From contig OX465120.1 of the NCBI GenBank assembly GCA_949987565.1, positions 9,190,587 through 9,254,586 on the forward strand: a stretch of DNA of 64,000 nt, given 5' to 3'. Below are positions 41,030 through 51,423 of the stretch, piece by piece. Every line of letters begins with the position of its first letter. Position 1 is the stretch's first letter. Position numbers and translations under genes: made by a program. The DNA comes from Luidia sarsii. Its lineage: Eukaryota > Echinodermata > Asteroidea > Paxillosida > Luidiidae. The notes under the pieces were generated by a model, which had not been told where the DNA came from, searched no databases, and saw only the letters and a list, made by a program, of their open reading frames with translations.

Positions 41030-41765
41030 TTGTTTCAATTTTTGTGGTCTTAACTTGCCATAATTTGTCCATATCGGACATACATATCTGATCGAACCTA
41101 TCAATTATTATTCGGCATTACAATCGTATATATTGTACATTGGTGTACAATTTCATACTATCAGACAGTGGCTTGCATTTCTGTATGAATCGTGCTCAGG
41201 AATTTATTTTGCACTGAAAAAAAAATAACAACAATAACAAATATAAGAACAAAAGCAATTAAACTTTTCGATTTTACAAGTGCTGGTCTCACCCACTTGT
41301 AAGTGTGTTACTGTCTTCCCATCTCACCCCTTTGTACCTTTCTCACTACCCTCCTTTCCTATTCTCCACCCTTTTGTCCCTTTTACTCTGCCTCTCCCAC
41401 TCCATCGTCTATACGGCACACCTAACCTTTTGACGGAACTATTTCTACAGGCAGGATTGGCATACACAGACACATTATCTGTACATTTGGTCGTATCATA
41501 TATATTATACACTACTACATCAAAGGGATCCCGCGGTTGTATATTATCTCCAAAATGATACAAAAACAAGTCCATAATACGTAAAAGGAATGCACCGTAT
41601 TACTGTCGTAAATTCCGCGAATTATCTTACCCAATGTATCTTATATTTTGAATGTACTTTTTATTTATATACATCTCAACTTTTGAGAAAGGTCCTGCTA
41701 CGATCAAAACGTCAGGCCCACACATTTTCGAGGTTTGCGTTTTGGTAATTTTAGACCAAATGGCA
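41030..41765 (+). repeat. Composite non-autonomous Penelope-type copy
   Basis: Starts with the CCATATCGGACATACATATC dispersed-repeat block, continues through GTGGCTTGCATTTCTGTATG and a pyrimidine-rich tract (41,315-41,405), and ends TTTTGAGAAAGGTCCTGCTA, CGATCAAAACGTCAGGCCCA and the 3' tail TTGGTAATTTTAG. It has no RT frame. Confidence 0.55.
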
Positions 41766-44340
41766 TGGCCGATTATTCTTTAATTTCGTGACGCACCTCA
41801 TTAATCTACGTGTATTAAACTACTTAGGAAATGATTAAACAATCGTGAATACAATCCACAACTCATCAGAACCCCATTTCTGTTACAAATTCGCCACTAA
41901 AAAGTCACAATTTCAACGTTAGTAACCTAAAAATGCCAGACGAAGGATTGCGTAATAATTTCCCAACGACCAACCAGTAAGGCTGTTATGTCGCGACCCA
42001 ATACGTCACTATTTATAGACCAATAGCGTAAAGCGTACTTAAGAACAGCTAGTAAATAAATAATTATGGCAAAAGTAGGAAGTTCGTTCTTGGTTGGCGA
42101 TACGAGCCAACAACACGTATTACGAATTTTCCATTCAGAAACAAAGTTCTTGTCTCTTTATGATAAGAGTTAAAGACAATTTCTCGAATGTGTCAGTCGA
42201 TGGAAAATATGTGACCGGCTCTGGCAAAACCCTACACTTGGGTGGGGGATTCAATTTTGGGGTTTTGGTATATATGGAATCAGTGAGGATTTAGCTTTCA
42301 TTTGATGTATGTTTCAACGAAAAATGATAAAAATTCACGGAGTTATGGCAAATTAACCAACTTTAGTACAAAACATCAGCTGAAACTGAAAATGTCAGAA
42401 AAAGCAAGGGATAGCATCGGCGTGTCAACAGGCAAAAGTCAGAAAAAACATTCAAACAAGTCCGAAGCCAGAAATATTTTTGTCTGACCATTTCTTTATA
42501 TTTTTGTTTGAGTGTAACTTAGACATACATGTACTCTCTTGTTTAATCCGAAAAAAATATTGAGCAGTACATTCACACTTGTTCACTTCGAACACTTCTT
42601 TGAATTTTAATATCCAAGGAAATGTGAAATCACCTATTTGCACTGCAGTCATCTTCCTTGATATTGCCCCTTTGGAGCCTTTATCTTTAGCAAGCATCAG
42701 CAACTAGAATAGTTTTTCCCATTGAAAATGTACACGGTTTTCAAACAATATCTCTCTTGTTTATTTAAAATGTAAATATTTAAATAACTGGGGGTTTGGA
42801 ATTGTGGATTTTGATTTTGGAATCTACATGACCTGAGGTATTGATTTGACTGCCGGAGGGCGCAAGGCCCATATAGCACAGCGCGCATGGTATAATTAGA
42901 CTGCTGTATGTGCTGCACTCTTATGGATGTTTGACCGCATCTTGCGCACTGCCAGCTAAACATTGCGAGCAATATGTGCAAAAACAGTACGTACTGTGTA
43001 TGGGTGTACAGTGTATATGTACAGTACATTTGGGAAGCAATTTAATGTCAACAAACTTTTCATCTGTTGGTACCAGTGAATCTTGGACATCGCTGGCTGT
43101 ACCAAACAACAGGACTGATACAAATGCGGTATTATCGCGAGCGATTTGCGTTGCACGATAGATAGATTGCGCAACAACTCTCGGTTGATGCGTGCGAATA
43201 CAAAACAGTTATACAAGTTTTATACACATTTTGTTGTCATAATTTTGACCGCAGCCGCTAATCGCGAAACTTCGTATACCACTAAAAATCCCGTATGCCT
43301 ATCCTGGTGTCCCACAATTGACTTGAAAACAATCAATTCAACCTTCCCCGATGGTAAAACATGAGCAAGTGACGCCCCATTCGACATTTCAATGCAAATT
43401 CATTAATATGCTGTCTTTTTCATTCCCCTCTACGACAAACTCATTATTCATTTTGTTAAACACTGGTAATACATTTGTATTGCAATTGAATATTTGCGAA
43501 TAATTCCACTGTTTTAACAGATGTCCGAAATACAAAACATCGTAGGCCTGTGCCTAAAAGAAATTAAAAAAGAAAATCTTTGAAAATCTTAAGTTAACAT
43601 TCAATAAGTTCTTATATTCTTTGAATGTCATGATTTCATTACCAAACTACGACTTTGCAAGTTGGGTGTTTCATTGGGGTATTCTACTCTTCCAGGATTT
43701 GGGGTCTGCTCTTATCTCATCTTGTGTGTTTACGAATTTGGCCAACCACGAGGTTGGAACAATTAGTATCACTTTACTGACTGACAAGTGGGCTCACAAG
43801 ATCTGTTTCCGTTGCCTTGAAGACAACAATATATGTACTATATAATTCCATATTTGATTTTGTCTGGTTATGAAACAACATTTTCTTATTTTGATGGTCC
43901 ACATTGGTGCACAGACAACGTGTTTTTTGTGAGTGCACTTGCGCGGCGCCTCGCCCATCGTACCGCGTATGATTACATGTACTAGATCCACATGCCTGCA
44001 ATGTACTGTATATCTAGTTGGCTTAGGAAAAACTGCCGGTATGTAGGGGCGTACTTATTCAATGTGAACATATACAAAGTACGGAAATAGTATCGTTTGA
44101 TTTCAAGAGTGCCAAATTGTATTTGACCATTTTTTTTAATCGGAGTACAATACAAGAGAAAAGTATGTCTTCATTGACGTACTACATTATCTCGAAGATG
44201 CAAAAACAGCAGTGCTCACGGTTCGGTATGTGTACGTGTCGTGTGCGTGGCACGGCCATTACCGATGGCGAGTACGTTAAACTCCGAACTTTAATTAATG
44301 TTTCAAAGTATTATGATTTGTTAAATAGGCTATCATAAAT
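41766..44340. other. Spacer with unrecognised open frames
   Basis: Frames at 42,094-42,294, 42,302-42,487 and 43,621-43,845 (plus) have no match I know. No splice-consistent gene could be built. Confidence 0.35.
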
Positions 44341-44344
44341 AGGA

Positions 44345-44890
44345 TTTGTGCATTATTAATGCACATACGTTTTGGGGTAGGAATAGAGGGTATGCGTTCG
44401 AATATTGGTTTTGTCATTTTTGTTTAAAGATAATCATAATTATGCGGAAAAGCGTTATGTTATGTTTGCCAACATACATAGATCTTCAGTTTATGTTTTG
44501 GTTTATTATCATAACCTAGTTCCACAGACTTTGTGCACAACGTGCATTTTGGTGTTGAAGTCGGCAAAAATGACAACCAGGGGTTAAAATCAGCTTAATG
44601 GACAAACTTTTTAGTCCTTTTTCTTCTTTAACATATTTTTTTTCTGTTATCTTTCTCCTTCCATGGATTTGTAGTGTGCACAAATTCACTCAATATAGCA
44701 TTTGGGCAATTAAATGAAAAGAAATAAACTTTATACTTGGCATATACTTAGAACACTAGAAGAAGATATACGACCAATCATTTCGCAATAGTGACGTCAT
44801 CAATACTTGGTATGTATTGAAGTTGGGTAAAGGAGTATCCAAAAAGTTTGACCGTGACGTCGCAAAATACAGAAAGGCCCAGCGTGCTGT
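44345..44890 (+). repeat. ~800-bp repeat fragments
   Basis: 44,365-44,495 holds TTTTGGGGTAGGAATAGAGG, GTTCGAATATTGG and ATGCGGAAAAGCGTTATGTT with hairpin TGTTTGCCAACATACAT. 44,760-44,860 holds TAGTGACGTCATCAATAC and GGGTAAAGGAGTATCCAAAA. Confidence 0.6.
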
Positions 44891-45406
44891 TTGCAGAACA
44901 ATCGAAGCTTTAATGTTTCTTGTTTTCATTTGTTTCTGTTTTGACGGAATTTGTGTGCCATCCCTGCTTGTCCATTGTACTCAAATCCGTACAAGTCTTG
45001 GAACAATTGTATACGTTAAAGCAAACAATGTAATACAATCACTAGTAAACCTTCAATATATCAAAATCACTCACACTTAATTGTATAACAATCAAAACAA
45101 ACAACACAAATATTATTGCTTCAATCGTGATCAGGTTTCATATCCGGTAATACACTGTTACGACAGCAAGCTATCGGTTTAGATGATTGACCGTTACTTG
45201 GTAAATATCTATGGAAATTGGAAATGCATCATATTATTATCCTTCATGAGCTTTCAATTTGTCGCTATTTCAAATGTCAAAAAATATACTTACAGTTATT
45301 TCTTGGGAAACAAGCGAATTTACCGATGAGTAGGTTGAGCGTTGCTGGAAACGATACGGGCATGGTATGTGGAATGATAAGTTCCTTTTTTGTCGAAATC
45401 TCACAG

Positions 45407-45668
45407 GGTTTACATGTCCAGCAAATTCCAGAAACCGTTTAAAGCAACGTGTGGTACTAAACCGCAACAAATGGCAGGAATGAATTCAGAAACTAACTAT
45501 GATACGCGTCCCTACGTGGTCTACTATGATAACAGAAATGCAAGTGCGATTGTCTTGGTAAATTATCAACAGAGAGGGCTAGACCATTTCTGCCTGGGGT
45601 GGGTTAGTTTCCTCAAGGAAGACAAAATAGGCATAATGATAAAAACCAAAAAGAAGAAAGACACATAA
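45407..45668 (+). CDS. Putative terminal exon of an unidentified gene (duplicated)
   Basis: An 87-codon frame entered in phase 2 from a good acceptor (CCTTTTTTGTCGAAATCTCACAG region) and closed by TAA. It reads VYMSSKFQKPFKATCG, then RPYVVYYDNRNASAIVLVNY and GLDHFCLGWVSFLKEDKIGI before a Lys-rich end. The alternating hydrophobic pattern and GWVSFLKEDKI resemble the last strands of a C1q/TNF-type jelly roll, but that is a guess. The copy at 39,667-39,806 is internally deleted and stops early. No preceding exons were identified. Confidence 0.35.
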
Positions 45669-45940
45669 TATTGACAATCAGCACTCGTATACTAGCCATC
45701 CATCACCACAAACTCAGCCAGAACCCCCACCCACCCTTCGCTCTCCCCCTCCATTTCTCCCAATTTCTCACTAACGAATAGACTGAAGGCCGATGTACGG
45801 TTAAATGCATATCCTTTCACTTTATTGTTTTCATGGGGGCAGTGGAGGTGCCAAATTTCGTGAAGGACCCCATTTTTGTCTGGTATAAGACAAACTACAC
45901 TCAAAATCCCCATACGGAGAGTAGGGGTGACGATCTTTCA

Positions 45941-45958
45941 GGGGGCCACGTGGCCCCC
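45941..45958. repeat. Perfect 18-bp palindrome GGGGGCCACGTGGCCCCC
   Basis: Contains the CACGTG E-box core. The duplicate block at 40,240 lacks it: there TTTCA joins directly to GTAGCTACG. Confidence 0.9.
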
Positions 45959-46200
45959 CGTAGCTACGCAGCTGTTCACTTTGCGTTAGCATTGTGTACT
46001 GGCCTCCCTTCCACTGGCCACCTGGCCCTCCGTATCGCCCTTCCCCCTCCCTCAATTCCACTCGCTCCATTTACACTTGATCTGCAACAAAGGATATGAT
46101 CCCTGCTGCGTTTACACAGGAGCATGATCAACAGGGATCGCACACTGAGCAATGAAAACATTCTCCAAAGTTTATTCACGTTGATCAGTGTGGAGTAACC

Positions 46201-46228
46201 ATGCCAAGCAAAACGTCATATCTCAAAG
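46201..46228 (+). CDS. Putative tiny first coding exon (duplicated gene, copy 2)
   Basis: ATG followed by MPSKTSYLK and a GTAAAA donor in phase 1, paralogous to 40,416-40,443. The two copies differ at four of nine codons, yet ATG and donor are kept. Confidence 0.25.
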
Positions 46229-46424
46229 GTAAAATGCAATGCATTTTGCTTGTTTTAAATATTAAAAATATTAAAATGTCAAAGTACGAGTTTCTCACTG
46301 CATTTGCAGACCCAATATATCTCATAGTTTCAATGTAATTCCATTTTGTTCCGCTATTTATATACAATATAATGTAGGGTAAAATATTATTTAATCAGTG
46401 ATTTTCACTTAATCATTTCTGCAC

Positions 46425-46660
46425 TGGGGGCAGGGCTCGGAGGGCCTCATATTTTATATAACTGCATCGCGACACATACAACACTTCATGCGTTTTTCAT
46501 GTTGCATTGCGCATATTTTGATTCCGTATTTTGTCCATATCGGACATAAATATCTGAAGTTTCGCGTCAATTAGTTTGTCCATGCCAATACAATTACATA
46601 CATCTGTGTTGAATTTAAAACTGTCACACACTGGCTCACATTTCTGTATTAATCATGCTA
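46425..46660 (+). repeat. Dispersed repeat copy (ATCGGACAT family)
   Basis: CTGCACTGGGGGCAGGGCTC, ACTGCATCGCGACAC, TTGCGCATATTTTGATTCC, CCATATCGGACATAAATATC and CACTGGCTCACATTTCTGTA, in the same order as the copies at 958 and 41,030. Confidence 0.65.
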
Positions 46661-46747
46661 AAGAAATGATGTACTAGAACCCGATGCAAGTACCTCAGTG
46701 GAATCCCAAATAAAACTAGTCTTTGCTTGGGAGGGAGTTTAAAGTGA

Positions 46748-46920
46748 GTGTCGTCGTGCTGGTTTGCATCCAAATGCACACATAGGCACTAACCTCATAA
46801 GGACACAGCAACAGTCCCCCACTGCTCTTTACTTGATCGTGACAAGATACGGCAATTACCACAGAGTAGAGACCGTGCCTGGTTCAGTCCTAAATGGTTC
46901 CCTGAGGCATTGGGACCACT
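46748..46920 (+). repeat. Dispersed direct repeat, copy 2
   Basis: Counterpart of 38,478-38,650, with shared blocks in the same order. It lies outside duplicated block B, so it is an independent repeat or an older duplication. Confidence 0.75.
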
Positions 46921-48640
46921 ACTGGTGGAGCCTTGAGTTGAAACATGACACTTTCGACGAACACCTGTCCAGAGCCCACCAAGGACCTTGGTTTAACCCT
47001 CCATAGTATAACCCTCAATGGTAGAACTTTCCATGGTATAACCAAGTGGTCAACTGTGTGCAATCATTGCAATACAAATACTGCAGAGTACATGTATATA
47101 TACATGTGCATGCATATGCATTGCGTAGTAGCTGTCACAGCAGCATAGAGCACGGCTGCATGCATGAATACTTGATACACATCCTTCTTGTGCAAGAATG
47201 GTTACATAATAATATATATATATAATGATATTGGTTAAATGAAATAACACTTACCGTACACATCATGTACAGAGTAAATTATTAAATAACTATTACATTA
47301 TTATAAAAAAAATAAGTGTAGGCCTACAATCAGTATGGTGTCAGTTATACTGTAGAGCATTACTTTACTGTGGGGAAAACCTGATGAGCCTGACCAAAAA
47401 TCCTGGATTCCCTGCTATATTCTTTAATGAAACACTTATGACATCCATTGATAGTAAATCAAAAGGAGTTCACGGAAAATGCATTTATTTGTAGGCAAAT
47501 GTAACCTGGATTCGCTTCCAAAAAAAAAATAATAATAATAATCTGGACAGATAAACCCATGAAACCTTGGATCTTAAGATAAATGTTAGAATCAAAACAG
47601 AAACAAAAATACACCAATAAAATCAACCAAAATACACAGCATCAACAGAAGTCAATCAAAAGCAATACAAAAAATCAAAACTCGAACAGAATAAAACAAC
47701 CAGACGAGGGAAAACAAGAGGACTTCGGCATTACGGTGCGCTCTGCTCTTTTCGGACGGAACTGGGAACTCCATATTACTACTATTAGTGCAACACTTGG
47801 ATTGTGCTTAGGCGTCTGAGTCCTAGGTCCTGTACGTGTGTTACTCGGTAGTGTGGCACAAATACATGTACATGTATATCGATACAGACGAAGAAGAGAC
47901 TCCGGACACAAAGATTGATTAAACTTGAGTACAATTGCAGAACAAGAGATATGTTTTGGAGATGTGTTATGGGCCGGGTCTGGAATAAAGTATATTGATG
48001 ACGTAGTTGATTTTATAAATAAGGGCATGCCTTTCTACAAGACACACTTGAAATAGTGAGCAATACCTCATCAAACGGGTGATGACCTACAGTCACAATT
48101 GATTCCAGAGGAGTTGGTTACTACTGGACTTCTTGGGAACTGGACATTTGTGGGGGAACTCGATCTGCTGTGTGAAGAGTGACCACAGAAAATGAAGACC
48201 TACTACAGAAATTTAAATCTACATTAAGTTGTTGTTATTACCAGTGCATTTCTTCATTTTTATCTGCTTTGCTTCAAACCCCTTCCTAATCACGAGAACG
48301 TTTGATTCTTAGTCAAAGTAACTTACACTGGATTGATACAGTTTTCCCGATAAATATCCAGCTCTAAGAAAATGGCTGAGGGGTAATTGGCAATGACTTC
48401 GGATCATACAATTTTGCAAAAAAAGGAAAACCAGCGGTCTCGTTAGTCGTGAATCGCCTTGGTTTATCGTCACCAGCTGCGAGGAAATGAAGGGCTGCCC
48501 AGAACAAACGATACAGGCAGGGGTCACTAATCAACCCTGTGGTGTACTATAGCATACGATAAAATGAGGTTTAAAAACCTGAATTTTGTTACATGTGTAG
48601 GATACAATTCATGGAAATTCATGAGGGAAAACATTTCTTC
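46921..48640. other. Spacer, nothing recognised
   Basis: Short frames only. GTACATGTATATATACATGT with further alternating sequence lies at 47,090-47,125, and an A-rich run with ATA repeats at 47,520-47,545. Confidence 0.4.
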
Positions 48641-48654
48641 ATTTGGTCAACCTG

Positions 48655-49110
48655 GTATACCCTTATCTCCAAATTTACCCCCAGCTAACTGTAATCAAAT
48701 CTGAAGGCGATTCATACCCACTGGACAACTTGTACCCTGAAATTTACCCCTAGCTAACTGTAGTCAAATCTGAGGGCGAAAAATACACAGGGGTCAATTT
48801 CACCAAACTCATCGTAACTTACGATCAATTGTAAGATGAGTGATGCACAGAAACCATACGACGTGTCACAAGTTACGATGGGTTATCCATCGTAAGTTGA
48901 GTTACGATGCATCGTAAAGCTTTGTGAAATCCATCCCAAGACAACCTGTACCCTGAAAGTTTACCTCAGCTACATGTACCTCTAAGCAATTGTGAGGGCG
49001 ATTCATACACAGGCTAGGACAACTTGTACCCTGAAAGTTTACCCCTCAGCTAACTCTAGTCAAATGTGAGAGCGATTCACACCCAGGACAAATTGCAGTC
49101 TATGACAACT
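48655..49110. repeat. ~70-80-bp tandem repeat (four units)
   Basis: Recurring ACAACTTGTACCCTGAAA, TTTACCCC(T)AGCTAACTGTAG and TCAAATCTGAGGGCGATTCA, with TTTACC blocks near 48,673, 48,741, 48,959 and 49,038. One unit is split by the palindromic insertion at 48,791-48,937. Confidence 0.8.
48791..48937. mobile_element. MITE-like palindromic insertion in a tandem repeat
   Basis: About 147 bp. Terminal inverted repeats are GGGTCAATTTCAC and GTGAAATCCATCCC, and the inside is rich in inverted CATCGTAACTTACGAT / ATCGTAAGTTGAGTTACGAT. It splits one tandem unit between ATACACAG and AAGACAACCTGTACC, so its boundaries are well defined. It encodes nothing. Confidence 0.8.
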
Positions 49111-49379
49111 TGTTTACTCACAGATACACACTTTTTTAGAATTTTGAAAGATTTTGGAAGATTGTATCCATGTATTCATGCAAGTACTATGCAAATACAT
49201 GAACATTTTTGACATTTTGGGGGTTTAGTGTCTGAAAGTGAAATCCTCATGTTCATTTCTATTTCTCACGTATTTTGTATATCATTTTTTCAAGTTATGG
49301 ATGCCCACATATCGTCAGTTACTCATGATCCTAATGAAATTTGAAAAGAAAAGGGTTGTCATGGGGTAGGGGTTGTTCA

Positions 49380-50465
49380 GCTTGAATATATTGTGTTTTT
49401 ACATCTCAATATTGGCTTTTACGCCGCTTCAGCAAAGCGGAAAAAGCTATTGTTTTTGTTGTGATGTTTTTTGGCTTCTCCGCCGCTTTAGCGAAGCACT
49501 AAAACTATTGTTTTTGTTCTGATTTTTCTGTCATGGGGGTATGGGTTGTTCAGCTTGAATAAATTGTGTTTTTACATCTCATTATTGGCTTTTCCGCCGC
49601 TTCAGCGAAGCGGAAAAGCTATTGTTGTTTTTCTGGTATTTTTAGCTTTTCCACCGCGAAGCTAAAAAGCAATTGTTGTTGTTCTGATTTTTCTTTCATG
49701 TCTTCTTCTTCTTCTTTTTCTGGTCGTAAAAATCCCATAGACAAAGCACAGGAAGGCACTTGTGCCATTGAACACGCTTGGATTTTTTTTCAAACTTGGC
49801 AAATGCATAGAGCCCATGCTGAACTATGGCGCAGTTGTCTTGGAAACTCCATGACGTCACCACGTGTCACGTGACAGCACTTTAAAGGGGCTAATTTTAA
49901 ACTCCAATAAAAAAGGCTAATTTTAAACTCCAATGCAAGCAAAAATGTGATTCCGTTCGGTTTAAATTTTGCACTTTATCTAAGTTTGGAAAAGGTGTAT
50001 CTAAAAATTGCCCTCGTTTTATCGTGACGTCATCTTATGATCATCAATGGGGTCATACACTTTTCACATTTTAACATTCAATTGAGCATATTTGGCCAAT
50101 GGAGCAAATCAATGTTTTATTTTTTTCGTTTATATCTAATGGGGATGTAGTTTAGAGACACCCTCCAGGGCCAAAATGTCATGACGCATTCGTGAGGTCA
50201 TCAAAATGCGTGATTTTAAAGCACATATTTGCCAAACGTCAAGCTTCTCAAAATTTGGTGGGCATTTGGCTATTGGGCTAGACATTTTAAATCCTGAGAT
50301 TGGAACCAGTTGACTATTGTTCAAAATTATTATGATTTTTTTTTAATATTATAATGAAGTCCCTTACACTTTGTGCACGGGATATATGCGTGCTTTTGGG
50401 TCTAGCAATGGGGGGTTTGGGTTCGAATCCCGTTGATAAATTCAATCAAACGACGTGAAGTGGGT
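49380..50465 (+). repeat. ~800-bp CRE/CACGTG repeat with duplicated 5' hairpins
   Basis: The head has three hairpin-like blocks at about 49,418-49,455, 49,473-49,510 and 49,587-49,622, plus 49,641-49,672. It then has TTCTTCTTCTTC, ATAGACAAAGCACAGG, ATGACGTCACCACGTGTCAC with GTGACAGC, a second CGTGACGTCATCTTATG, and GGGTTCGAATCCCGTTGAT at 50,420. The expected 3' end (AGAGAACCAGATGCGG...) does not follow and is next found at 55,741, after the Penelope element and satellite. Confidence 0.8.
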
Positions 50466-50935
50466 CTAAACATATGATGAAAAAAAAGTTTTTTGTTCTA
50501 TTTTTCTTTGTCTGTTTTTGCTTGGATGGTCATGTGAAAGGGGAAAACCGACAATCACAATGCTAGCGATTCGCGTATCAGACAGTTACTGTGAAGTGCG
50601 CTCTGATGTGGTGGCGAAAGAAAATAAACGGCTGGTGTACTGCACATGTTGATCGTGCGCATGCACATGTACATGTACAGTGTATGAACTTGAAAATGAT
50701 TACGGATGACGTGTAATTAAGAATTCCTGCCCAATTGCAGATAACGTATTCGTGTTGGCACAGGTCACACAATCACGTATCCCAATATGCGTTTTAAAGT
50801 CCCGCTTTGTACAAAAAAACATATACAAACCCATTCGGTGTATTAAGGAGTATAGTACTTAAGTTTCGTTCGAACATTATAAAGTATAAGGCCGTCGTAC
50901 TCGTAGGTCTTTTGTGTGTACTGAAATTGTGATAT
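50466..50935. other. Spacer before the Penelope-like element
   Basis: Includes GCACATGTACATGTACAGTG near 50,662. No gene seen. Confidence 0.4.
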
Positions 50936-50987
50936 ACAAAAATGTTGCAAACTGCTCACTGACTAAAATTACCAAAATGTAAATCTT

Positions 50988-51035
50988 AAAATTTAGTGGG
51001 CCTGACGTTTCGATCCTAGCAGGACCTTTCTCAAA
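50988..51035 (-). ncRNA. Hammerhead-like motif in the Penelope terminal region
   Basis: Minus strand: GCC-U-UUGAGAA-A-GGUCC-UGCUA-GGAUC-GAAA-CGUC-AGGC. The outer GCC(U)/(A)GGC pair, the five-pair stem GGUCC/GGAUC and the GAAA box follow hammerhead layout, as known from Penelope-like elements, but the CUGAUGA box reads UUGAGAA. It is therefore probably a decayed or inactive ribozyme. Confidence 0.4.
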
Positions 51036-51423
51036 GGCAGAGTGACAAGGACAAAACAGATACATGTACACGGAGGAAGGGGGGGAGAGTGAATAGGACA
51101 CGGATGAGAAACAAAGGACAAAGAGTGAAGCTGGTAGGGAGAGATCAAAGGGAAGGGCAAGCGGTGGGGTAGGGATTAGTGAGAGGAGGGGGAAAGATCA
51201 AAGAGAAGGGCAAGGAGTAGGGCAGGAATTAGTGACAAGAGGGGGAAAGATCAAAGAGAGAAGTGTGAAGGACTGAACACAAAAGAAGGATTATCAGAAA
51301 GCTGCATGGTGTTTAGTCATTACCCTCCTGGATGTTGAGACCATGGGGTTGAATAGTCCGAAGACGCTTCATCCACATTTTCTCACGGCTAAGACGGACA
51401 GCATTACTACGGTGACCAAGTGA

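Larger units (their letters stand above)
45395..46310 (+). repeat. Duplicated block B, copy 2
   Basis: Direct copy of 39,655-40,530 about 5.75 kb away. It differs by carrying an inserted perfect palindrome at 45,941-45,958 and a block of GGCC/CCCTCC-rich sequence at about 46,000-46,080, and by lacking the pyrimidine-rich stretch found at 39,880-40,010. Confidence 0.75.

Noticed and set aside
45407..45668. Firm assignment of this frame to the TNF/C1q superfamily
   Set aside because: Only the last strand-like segment resembles it; no aromatic core motif or upstream strands were identified, so it is listed as unidentified.
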